From: Rhodobacter sp.
Lineage (GTDB): Bacteria > Pseudomonadota > Alphaproteobacteria > Rhodobacterales > Rhodobacteraceae
DNA length: 42,480 nucleotides
Direction: 5' to 3'
Assembly: GCA_027490955.1 (NCBI GenBank)
Contig: JAIXXB010000031.1
Span: 1-42,480 of the forward strand
Made by a program: the position numbers and the translations under genes. Below are positions 26,857-33,817 of this stretch, in pieces. The notes beneath the pieces are model-generated. The model did not search any database and was not told where the DNA came from. It worked only from the letters and a program-made list of their open reading frames with translations. Each line of letters opens with the position of its first letter. Within the stretch, counting starts at the first letter, position 1.

Positions 26857-27309
26857 CTAAATGATCTTGCGCAGCAGGCGGATAAGGGTTTCGCGTTCCT
26901 TGGCGTTAAGCGGCACTAAGGTTTCCTCTGAAATGCGCAGACCTGCGCGGTGCAGATCATCCATCATATCCAAGGCTTTTTGGGTGGGCCTAATCGTCGC
27001 GCGGCGCAAATCTTTGGTATCGCGGGCCACGGTGATCAATTCTTTGGCGCGCAGGCGGTCAATCACCCCTTTGGTGGTGGCCACATCCATCGACACCAAC
27101 CGACCCAGCAGGTTTTGCGAACATTCCCCCACTTCGGCCAGACGCACCAGTGCCGAAAACTGCATATTCGTCAACCCTTCGGGAACCAGCCCTTGGAACA
27201 ACACCGCATGGCGTTGCGCGGCAAGGCGCATCAGATAGCCAACTTGGTCATCCAATCGATAGCTTTGCCCCAAGTTTTGTTCGGGCGCTGTCTGCGAAGA
27301 ATCTGTCAT
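26857..27309 (-). CDS. MarR-family transcriptional regulator
   Basis: Winged-helix regulator of about 150 residues from the chosen start. The pattern QRHAVLFQGLVPEGLTNMQFSALVRL, SQNLLGRLVSMDVATTKGVIDRL and DTKDLRRATIRPTQKA is typical of MarR proteins controlling aromatic-acid or N-heterocycle catabolism. ATG 27309 follows GGGACAGACG; ATGs at 27321 and 27333 are alternatives. It lies downstream of livF on the same strand with about 200 bases between. A SlyA/MarR-style palindrome (TTAGYATRCWAA) recurs at the island promoters, making this the best regulator candidate present. No such site was found directly upstream of this gene. The ligand would be nicotinate, 6-hydroxynicotinate or a relative, by inference. 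Confidence 0.88.
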   Translation of the reverse strand: MTDSSQTAPEQNLGQSYRLDDQVGYLMRLAAQRHAVLFQGLVPEGLTNMQFSALVRLAEVGECSQNLLGRLVSMDVATTKGVIDRLRAKELITVARDTKDLRRATIRPTQKALDMMDDLHRAGLRISEETLVPLNAKERETLIRLLRKII

Positions 27310-27471
27310 CGTCTGTCCCATGTGCTGCCGCATCACCACAGCAGCCTTCCGAGCAGTCTTTATATCTGGTTGCGGTGATTTTCCACACTGATTTCGTGGC
27401 AATCAAAGCCTGAGGTATAACAGATGCGCCGCCTAACACGGCAATGGCGAGCGAAGCTGTGAAAGCCACTT

Positions 27472-27493
27472 TGTCAGCGCCCTGTCAGCGCCC
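27472..27493. repeat. Tandem 11-base repeat between livF and the MarR gene
   Basis: TGTCAGCGCCC occurs twice in direct succession (27472-27482 and 27483-27493), just downstream of livF on the minus strand. The role is unknown; it is too short for a mobile-element scar. Confidence 0.4.
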
Positions 27494-27515
27494 AAAGTTT
27501 TCCCAGCGCCTGACG

Positions 27516-28253
27516 TTATGCTTTGGCCATGGTCTGGGCGCTGGCCTCGTTTATTCCCAGATAGCGTTGCAGCAGGCTGGGGTCTGCGCGCAGTTCGGCC
27601 ACGCGATAGACCCCTTTGATTTCGCCATGATCCATAAAGGCCACAGTATCTGCCACGGACAAAACCGCATCAACGCGCTGTTCGACCAGCAGCACGCCCA
27701 CGCCTTTGGCGCGCAAAGCAACCACGGCCTGCCGAATAAGCGCCACTGCCGAGGGCATCAGCCCTTCGGTCGGCTCGTCCAGCATGATGATATCGGGTTC
27801 AATACACATGGCCCGCGCCACGGCCAGCATGGTCTGCTCGCCCCCCGACAGCGTGCCAGACCTTTGCTTCATTCGTTCGCGCAAAATCGGGAAAAGCGTC
27901 AGCGCAGCCTCCAGCCCGCCTGTGCCCGCATGGCGTGTTTGCAGCCCGATGTCTAAATTTTCTTTGACAGTCAGCTCTGCGAATAACTTGCGCCCTTGCG
28001 GCACATAACCGATGCCGCGTTTCGGAATCTGGTTGGCGGGCAGGTTGAACAGGTTTTCCCCATTCAGCAAAAGTCGCCCTGATGCGGGTTTGACTGTGCC
28101 CATAATCGCATTCAACGCGGTGGTTTTGCCCGCCCCGTTGCGCCCCAACAGACACAGGATTTCGCCGCCCACCACATCAAGGGACACATCCCGCAGCGCC
28201 TGACTGCGGCCATAAAAGGCGGTGTAGTTTTGCACTTGAAGCAGATGCGTCAT
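27516..28253 (-). CDS. livF: Branched-chain-type ABC importer ATP-binding protein (LivF family)
   Basis: ATPase of 245 residues. Walker A is GRNGAGKTT, the signature is LSGGEQTMLAVARAMC, Walker B is IIMLDEPTEGLMP and the H-loop region is LVEQRVDA. It is the distal gene of a five-gene importer operon (binding protein, LivH, LivM, LivG, LivF). The start overlaps the livG stop (ATGA). The symbol denotes family only: the position inside a nicotinate-type catabolic island suggests the substrate is nicotinate or another carboxylated N-heterocycle, not leucine. Confidence 0.92.
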   Translation of the reverse strand: MTHLLQVQNYTAFYGRSQALRDVSLDVVGGEILCLLGRNGAGKTTALNAIMGTVKPASGRLLLNGENLFNLPANQIPKRGIGYVPQGRKLFAELTVKENLDIGLQTRHAGTGGLEAALTLFPILRERMKQRSGTLSGGEQTMLAVARAMCIEPDIIMLDEPTEGLMPSAVALIRQAVVALRAKGVGVLLVEQRVDAVLSVADTVAFMDHGEIKGVYRVAELRADPSLLQRYLGINEASAQTMAKA

Positions 28254-29011
28254 TCCAACCGCGCCCCCAAATAGGCCGCCTGAACCGCCGCATTGGCCGC
28301 AATTTCTGTTGGGGTTCCCTCTGCCAAAATACGGCCATATTCCAGAACGGTGATCCTTTCAGCCACTGTCATCACCACATCCATGTTATGTTCAATCAAC
28401 AGCACTGTGGCGTTTTGGTTGATTTTGCGGATCAGGTCTTTGAACAGGTCAATCTCGCTGTCAGACAGCCCTTGGGTCGGCTCGTCCAAAATCAGCAGCC
28501 GCGGTCTAAGGGCCAGCCCCATCGCCACCTCTAGCAACCGCTGATGGCCATAGGCCAAGGTGCCTGCAACCACGTCCAGATATTCTGCCAGACCGAGGGT
28601 TTCGGCCGCATCCTTGGCCTCGGCCATAATCACAGCATCGCTGGCCTGAGTGCTGCCTGTGCGGGGGATCAGATTTGGCCGCAGCCTGCTTTGCGCGGCC
28701 ACGCTGATGTTTTCCAGAACAGTCATGGATTTAAAGATATTGGTGATTTGGAACGTATAGGCGATGCCCAGACGCACCCTTTCATAGGCGCTCAGCCTGC
28801 TGATATCTTGCCCCAAAAACTGCACCTGCCCTGCGGTGGCGCGATAGCGCCCCGACAGCAGGCTGACAAAGGTTGATTTTCCCGCGCCATTTGGCCCGAT
28901 AATGGCGCGCACCTCGCCTGTATTCATTTGAAAATCAACATTATCAACGGCGCGCAGGCCGCCAAACTGCCGCGTCAAACCTTTGGTTTGCAAAAGGGTC
29001 AATTCAGCCAT
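28250..29011 (-). CDS. livG: Branched-chain-type ABC importer ATP-binding protein (LivG family)
   Basis: ATPase of 253 residues. Walker A is GPNGAGKST. The signature is degenerate (LAYGHQRLLEVAMGLA) but in line with LivG proteins. Walker B is LLILDEPTQGLS and the His switch is in LIEHNMDVV. ATG 29011 overlaps the livM 3' end by 13 bases; an earlier codon at 29059 would only extend into livM. It forms the ATPase pair with LivF. Confidence 0.92.
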   Translation of the reverse strand: MAELTLLQTKGLTRQFGGLRAVDNVDFQMNTGEVRAIIGPNGAGKSTFVSLLSGRYRATAGQVQFLGQDISRLSAYERVRLGIAYTFQITNIFKSMTVLENISVAAQSRLRPNLIPRTGSTQASDAVIMAEAKDAAETLGLAEYLDVVAGTLAYGHQRLLEVAMGLALRPRLLILDEPTQGLSDSEIDLFKDLIRKINQNATVLLIEHNMDVVMTVAERITVLEYGRILAEGTPTEIAANAAVQAAYLGARLE

Positions 29012-29958
29012 TTCGCCCACCTGTCGCGCACAGTACCCAAAATGCCCTTGGGCAGCCAAAGCGTCATAACAATAAGAATAATGCCGATTACGATCAGATA
29101 GGCGGTGGTAAACCCGCTTAGCCGATCAATCAAAAGCGTCATCAAGGCTGTACCAACCAGCGGGCCCAAAAGCGTGCCCGCACCGCCCACCAAGGTGAAC
29201 AGCAATGGTTCGATCGAATTGCCAAAATCCGCCGAGGAAGAACCGATATAGCCAAAGATCAACCCGTTCAACGCGCCCGCCACCCCTGAGATCGTGCCAG
29301 ACAGCACAAAGGCCACCAGTTTGATCACATAGGTGTTAAATCCCAACATCTCGGTGCGGCTTTCGTTTTCGCGCACAGCGATCAGCAATCGGCCAAATGG
29401 GCCTTTGGTCACGGCATAGGTCAAAAGCAAAACCGCCGCGAAAACGACAAAGGCGATGTTATAGCGCGTCGCCTCTGACGTCATGTCCAATGTCATGCCC
29501 AAAAACCCAAAGCTGCGCGATTCAGGCGGCAGGGTTAGGCCCTGATCGCCGCCCGTCACGTGGGAAAATTGCAAAATGGACAGGTAGGCCACCTGCGAGA
29601 ACATCAGCGTGACAATCATAAAGGCAACTGTTTGCGTTTTCAGCGCCAGAAAGGCGATCAAGGTTGATGCCGCGGCCGAGGCTGCAATGCCAAACAAAAA
29701 CGACCAAAACAGCGGCAAGCCCCAATAATAACTCGCGAGGCCCGAGGCATATAGCCCAACGGCAAAGAACATCGCATGGCCAAGGCTAAGCAGGCCCGTA
29801 TAGCCCATCAGCAGGTTGTAACCCATTGCAAAAATGGCAAAAATCATGATGCGGGTCAGGGTCAGCACGAAATAGCTGGGCATGACAAATTGCAGCAAAA
29901 ACAGCACTGCCAGAACAGCAAGGCAAAGCAGCAAAAGTTTTTTGGAAGGTGACATCAT
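28999..29958 (-). CDS. livM: Branched-chain-type ABC importer permease (LivM family)
   Basis: Inner-membrane permease of 319 residues with eight to ten hydrophobic segments. Family patterns are FAIFAMGYNLLMGYTGLLSLGHAMFFAVG, GPFGRLLIAVRENESRTEMLGFN and TLVGGAGTLLGPLVGTAL. The start ATGATG at 29955-29958 overlaps the livH stop. It partners LivH; the substrate is unproven. Confidence 0.92.
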   Translation of the reverse strand: MMSPSKKLLLLCLAVLAVLFLLQFVMPSYFVLTLTRIMIFAIFAMGYNLLMGYTGLLSLGHAMFFAVGLYASGLASYYWGLPLFWSFLFGIAASAAASTLIAFLALKTQTVAFMIVTLMFSQVAYLSILQFSHVTGGDQGLTLPPESRSFGFLGMTLDMTSEATRYNIAFVVFAAVLLLTYAVTKGPFGRLLIAVRENESRTEMLGFNTYVIKLVAFVLSGTISGVAGALNGLIFGYIGSSSADFGNSIEPLLFTLVGGAGTLLGPLVGTALMTLLIDRLSGFTTAYLIVIGIILIVMTLWLPKGILGTVRDRWAKWLN

Positions 29959-30839
29959 TGGCGGGCCGACTTTCCAAACAGCCCCTCAGGTTTGAACACC
30001 AACACAAGGGCGACCAGTAGGGTGGATGCAATTTTGGCCAGCGTGGGCGAGAGCATGACAGACAAAAGACCATCTGACATGCCAATCAAAATCGCCGCCG
30101 CAATCGTGCCTGGGATCGAGCCGATGCCCCCCACAATCACCACCACAAATGACAGCAGCAGCGGATCGTGGCCCATCAGATAATCGGCTTGGCGAATGGG
30201 AACGATCAACACCCCTGCAATCGCGGCCAGCATCGCCCCCACGGCAAAAACGCCTGAGTAAACCCGCGCCACGGGAATACCAAAGTTTTGCGCAGTGTCT
30301 TTGTCATATTGCGTGGCGCGCATCAGCAACCCGATGCGCGATTTGCGCAGCAACTGCCACAAGGCGATGACGATGACGATTGTGACCAGAACGATGAACA
30401 ACTTATAGCTTGAATACCCAAACCAAGGCGTCCGAATGGTATAGGAAAACGGCGGATTGACCGCCTGCGCATTGGGGCCAAAGGTGATCAATGTCATTTG
30501 CTGCAAAATATACATCAGCCCGATGGTCGACACGATGGTCGCTTCGGGATTGTAATTGATCCGCTTTAGCATGGCCCAATCGGCCAGTATGGCCAGCGCG
30601 CCCACGCACAGCGGTGCCATCACCAGCGCGCCCGCAAATGTCAGCCATGCTGGCCCCGGCAATAACGAGGCGCAGACATAGGCCCCCACCGCCCCCAGCA
30701 TAAAGAATTCGCCATGGGCCACATTGACCACCCGCATGACACCAAAAACGATCGACAGTCCCAAAGCGGTTAGGGTCAGAACCGAGGCCTGAACCAAGCC
30801 CTCAAGCGCGGCAAGCAATAAGAAAGGAGCCAAGTCCAT
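29955..30839 (-). CDS. livH: Branched-chain-type ABC importer permease (LivH family)
   Basis: Inner-membrane permease of about 294 residues. Patterns include LTALGLSIVFGVMRVVNVAHGEFFMLGA, YILQQMTLITFG and VVVIVGGIGSIPGTIAAAILIG. Two starts are possible, ATG 30839 (chosen, fits family length) and ATG 30851; each has a GGTGG-like sequence but neither is ideally spaced. It follows the binding-protein gene after 136 bases containing a strong hairpin. Confidence 0.9.
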   Translation of the reverse strand: MDLAPFLLLAALEGLVQASVLTLTALGLSIVFGVMRVVNVAHGEFFMLGAVGAYVCASLLPGPAWLTFAGALVMAPLCVGALAILADWAMLKRINYNPEATIVSTIGLMYILQQMTLITFGPNAQAVNPPFSYTIRTPWFGYSSYKLFIVLVTIVIVIALWQLLRKSRIGLLMRATQYDKDTAQNFGIPVARVYSGVFAVGAMLAAIAGVLIVPIRQADYLMGHDPLLLSFVVVIVGGIGSIPGTIAAAILIGMSDGLLSVMLSPTLAKIASTLLVALVLVFKPEGLFGKSARQ

Positions 30840-30934
30840 GAACCCACCCATCCACCTTTACGCAGCAAGTCCACGATAGGGCTGCCCCGTTCAATTAGCC
30901 GTTTAATTCGCCGTGTGTTTATCTGTCACGCCGA

Positions 30935-30959
30935 TCTGGCGGCGGCATGCGCCGCCAGA
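30935..30959 (-). terminator. Intercistronic hairpin between the binding-protein gene and livH
   Basis: TCTGGCGGCG (30935-30944) and CGCCGCCAGA (30950-30959) form a perfect 10-pair stem with a 5-base loop, 17 bases beyond the binding-protein stop. No T-run follows. It probably stabilises the upstream message or attenuates read-through, as for the urtA-urtB hairpin. Confidence 0.6.
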
Positions 30960-30975
30960 ACAGGTGACTGCCTTA

Positions 30976-32265
30976 TCAGAAGGACATCGTGGTATAATCC
31001 ACTTCGTCTTCATACAGCGTTTCTTCAATCGTGGTGCGATAGACAACTTCCAGCTTTCCACTGACCACTTTCGAAATGTTCTGATGGCCAAAGGATTGGT
31101 GAGTTTTGCCGTTGAACACCTTGTCGCCCTGCGGGAACTCGTTGCTTTCGGCAAAAGAGGTGATGGATTCCATCGCCTCTAACATGGCTTGTTTTTGATC
31201 GGGGCCTTTGTAGCCCGACAATTCCATCGCCTGTTTCATGGCAAACAATGTTTCCCAAACCGAGAACATATGCGAATAGGTCGACACATCGTTTTCGTCA
31301 CCCACAGCCGCGCCCGAAGCATCTACGCCGACTTTTTCGCGGAAGAACTTGTCAAACTCGGTCTGATTGGCCTGCGCGTAACGGGGCATCGCCTCCCAGA
31401 AATAGCTGCCTTCAAGGAAGGACAGCGCTTCGATATCCGTCCTGACCGCCTCCAAACTGTCCATAAAGCCGAACAGTTTTGGCCCAGAGCTGCCCAGATA
31501 ATCCCCCAGTTCTTTGACAAAGGTCAAAACGGCTGGCCCGACCATGACGTGGTAAATCACGTCTGTGTCGGCAGGGATTTGCGGCAGATAACGGGTGAAA
31601 GAGGTTTCCGTTGGCGGGATGGCGATATTGGCCACAATCGAGCCGCCCTGCGCTGCAATCGCGGCGGTAAAGTTGTCGCGGTGATCGTAACCAAAGGCGA
31701 AATCGGGGTAAATCAGGGTCACTTTCTTGCCCAGATTTTGCGAAATCCATGGTGCCATAGAAATCACTTGGCTTTTCACATCGGTGATCGAGGGCTGGAA
31801 CACATAGCGGTTCAGTGCGCCAGCGGCCAGCGTATGCGCCTCGGAGCAGATGAAATACGGCATTTTCAATTCGCCCGCGCGGGCGGCCGTTGCTGCCACC
31901 ACATGCGAGAAAAGATGCCCAAATACGGCGTCAACCTTATGCTCTGCCGAGAATTTTTCCATAACTTGCACGCCGCGTGCAGGATCGGTGCCGTCATCTT
32001 CGACGATCATTTCCACCTGCATGCCGTTGATGCCGCCTGCCTCGTTGATCAGTTTAACAGCGGCATTCGCGGTTTGCTCGTACCAGCGGCCATAAGAGGC
32101 GCCAATGCCCGTGCGGTGAAACGGCGCGCCCAGACGGATGATGTCGCCCGACTGCGCAACAGCCCGCCCAACCAGCCCCGGCGCTGCCAACAAAAGACCA
32201 GCAGCACCCATTCCACGCAACGCACCACGGCGTGTCGTGATCAGCCCTTTACGTTTAGTGTCCAT
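30976..32265 (-). CDS. ABC importer substrate-binding protein (Peripla_BP_6/LivJ type)
   Basis: Periplasmic binding protein of 429 residues. The N-terminus TTRRGALRGMGAAGLLLAAP is a Tat-type signal, unlike the Sec signal of UrtA. The mature part opens IIRLGAPFHRTG and contains INEAGGINGMQVEMIVEDD, AVFGHLFSHV and TLIYPDFAFGYDH, typical of the amide/urea/aromatic-acid branch of the family. ATG 32265 follows GGAGAGCAAGAA. It is the first gene of the importer operon. About 91 bases upstream lies the island operator overlapping a TTGATC-N16-TATGCT promoter. Confidence 0.9.
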   Translation of the reverse strand: MDTKRKGLITTRRGALRGMGAAGLLLAAPGLVGRAVAQSGDIIRLGAPFHRTGIGASYGRWYEQTANAAVKLINEAGGINGMQVEMIVEDDGTDPARGVQVMEKFSAEHKVDAVFGHLFSHVVAATAARAGELKMPYFICSEAHTLAAGALNRYVFQPSITDVKSQVISMAPWISQNLGKKVTLIYPDFAFGYDHRDNFTAAIAAQGGSIVANIAIPPTETSFTRYLPQIPADTDVIYHVMVGPAVLTFVKELGDYLGSSGPKLFGFMDSLEAVRTDIEALSFLEGSYFWEAMPRYAQANQTEFDKFFREKVGVDASGAAVGDENDVSTYSHMFSVWETLFAMKQAMELSGYKGPDQKQAMLEAMESITSFAESNEFPQGDKVFNGKTHQSFGHQNISKVVSGKLEVVYRTTIEETLYEDEVDYTTMSF

Positions 32266-32538
32266 TTCTTGCTCTCCGTAAAAAACCGGCCGATCTGACG
32301 CCGCCGGTGTCCCTGTTGTGTGGCAACCAACAGCAAATTGCCGATCTCCACGTTGTTAGCATACAATCAATTTTTTGCAGATCAACAATTTTTGCGACTG
32401 TGTCCGCCCTCGCTGGACTGCCGCCCGTTTTTTCATCAGCCGCGCCAAAGTCTGATCTGCCCAGCCGTTTTGGGGGCGGGCAAGTTCGGCCAAATTAGGC
32501 CCCAAAATTGCGCCGCATGGCGCGGTGAAATGTTTCGC
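32266..32538. promoter_or_regulatory. Intergenic region: importer promoter and 3' end of the fpr operon
   Basis: It holds the promoter TTGATC (32380-32385) and TATGCT (32358-32363), minus strand, 16 bases apart, for the importer operon. Nearer fpr, TTTTGGGG (32468-32475) and CCCCAAAA (32500-32507) can pair around a 24-base loop and may end fpr transcription. No gene is seen. Confidence 0.5.
32356..32367. promoter_or_regulatory. Island operator at the importer promoter
   Basis: TTAGCATACAAT overlaps the -10 box (TATGCT on the minus strand) of the importer promoter. It matches the shared palindrome at 11 of 12 positions. Confidence 0.65.
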
Positions 32539-33342
32539 TCAATCCACGAAAGCGCGTTCGACAACATAGGTAGCGGGGGCGGAATTTGACCCTTCGGTCA
32601 GCCCATAGCTTTCCAGCATGGCCCTTGTGTCACGCAGCATTTCCATAGAGCCGCAGATCATGGCGCGGTCGGTTTGGGGGGAAATGGGCGGCAGGCCCAA
32701 ATCGGCAAACAGCTTGCCATTGGCCATCAGATCGGTGATCCGTCCCATGGTCGGGAAAGACGCGCGCGTGGTGGTGCTGTATAGGCGCAAGCCTGCGGCC
32801 ATCTCTGCGACCAAAGGATCGGCCCTGAGCGCCGCTACAAGGTTTTGGCCATAGGTCAATTCCGCAGCCGTGCGGCAGGTATGGGTCAAGATCACCTCGT
32901 CAAACCGCGCATATGTTTCGGGGTCGCGAATCAGGCTGGCAAAGGGCGCAATGCCCGTGCCTGTTGAAAACATCCAAAGCCGTTTGCCAGCCAGCAGCGC
33001 ATCATGCACCAAGGTTCCTGTCGGCTTTTTGCGCATCCAAATGGTATCGCCGCGCTGGATGCGTTGCAGATGCTCTGTCAGTGGGCCATCGGGCACTTTG
33101 ATAGAGTAAAACTCAAGCTCGTCATCCCATGCGGGTGAGGCAATGGAATAGGCGCGAAAAATGGGGCGGTCTGGCTGCGGCAGGCCAATCATCACAAACT
33201 CGCCCGAGCGAAAGCGAAACGAGGCGGGGCGCGTCATGCGAAAGCGGAACAGGCGGTCTGTGTAATGTTCGGTTTGCGTGACCCGCTGGGCGAAAATACC
33301 ATCGGGTATGGCAATGTTTTGGGGTGAAATCAGGTGGGTCAC
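32539..33342 (-). CDS. fpr: Ferredoxin-NADP+ reductase
   Basis: Flavoenzyme of 267 residues moving electrons between NADPH and ferredoxin. The FAD-binding motif is RAYSIASP, followed by the NADP-site pattern FSTGTGIAPFASLIRD and the distal MICGSMEMLRDT. The C-terminus VVERAFVD is like that of bacterial subclass Fpr. The start is GTG at 33342 with AAAGGA six bases upstream; the longer frame back to 33459 runs into fdxA sequence and is not used. It follows fdxA by 11 bases, so the two form one operon. In this setting it would reduce the ferredoxin that supplies 6-hydroxynicotinate reductase. A general role in redox balance is the alternative. Confidence 0.92.
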   Translation of the reverse strand: MTHLISPQNIAIPDGIFAQRVTQTEHYTDRLFRFRMTRPASFRFRSGEFVMIGLPQPDRPIFRAYSIASPAWDDELEFYSIKVPDGPLTEHLQRIQRGDTIWMRKKPTGTLVHDALLAGKRLWMFSTGTGIAPFASLIRDPETYARFDEVILTHTCRTAAELTYGQNLVAALRADPLVAEMAAGLRLYSTTTRASFPTMGRITDLMANGKLFADLGLPPISPQTDRAMICGSMEMLRDTRAMLESYGLTEGSNSAPATYVVERAFVD

Positions 33343-33353
33343 GATGAATCCTT

Positions 33354-33686
33354 TCACGTCTGCGCGGCAAGGGGCGACAGATGGGCCAGCTTGTCTGGGA
33401 TTGTGGCCCAGTGGTCGGCATCGGCAGGAACGACACCCTTTTGGGTGATATTTGGCCAAAGCATGGCATAGTGCCTATTCAGCGCGACCCATTTTTCGGA
33501 ATCGGGCATTGTATCGGGCTGAATGGCGTTTGCGGGGCATTCGGGTTCGCATACGCCGCAATCGATACATTCGTCGGGGTGAATCACGATGGTATTTGCC
33601 CCTTCGTAAAAGCAATCCACAGGGCATACCTCGATGCAGTCTTGATACTTGCAGTTGATGCAAGCCTCGGTCACAACATAGGTCAA
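33354..33686 (-). CDS. fdxA: 7Fe-type ferredoxin (3Fe-4S/4Fe-4S)
   Basis: Small cytoplasmic electron carrier of 110 residues. Cys9, Cys17 and Cys50 suit a 3Fe-4S cluster, and Cys21, Cys40, Cys43 and Cys46 a 4Fe-4S cluster ([26 protein letters not shown]). The C-terminal extension with DSEKWVALN is typical of FdxA. The start is TTG at 33686 with AGGAG about 6 bases upstream; no ATG is available. The gene is read from TTGACA-N16-TATTTT, with the island operator immediately downstream of the -10 box. It is the probable electron donor to Hnr. Confidence 0.93.
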   Translation of the reverse strand: MTYVVTEACINCKYQDCIEVCPVDCFYEGANTIVIHPDECIDCGVCEPECPANAIQPDTMPDSEKWVALNRHYAMLWPNITQKGVVPADADHWATIPDKLAHLSPLAAQT

Positions 33687-33701
33687 TCAATGCTCCTATC
33701 A

Positions 33702-33742
33702 TTAGTATACAAACAAAATACTGGCGCGAATGATTCTGTCAA
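33702..33742 (-). promoter_or_regulatory. Promoter and operator of fdxA-fpr
   Basis: On the minus strand, TTGACA (33737-33742) and TATTTT (33715-33720) are 16 bases apart. The operator TTAGTATACAAA (33702-33713, plus strand) abuts the -10 box and would cover the transcription start. The close overlap favours repression. Confidence 0.65.
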
Positions 33743-33756
33743 CAGGGCTTTTTGCC

Positions 33757-33789
33757 TTGACGACTGCTAGGCTTTTATTTGTATGCTAA
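33757..33789 (+). promoter_or_regulatory. Promoter and operator of the enamidase gene
   Basis: TTGACG (33757-33762) and TATGCT (33782-33787) are 19 bases apart. The operator TTTGTATGCTAA (33778-33789) covers the -10 box. It lies back to back with the fdxA promoter, giving a divergent control region with two operators 64 bases apart. Confidence 0.6.
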
Positions 33790-33817
33790 TGCTGGCGGCA
33801 ACATGTGGAGCAGCGCT

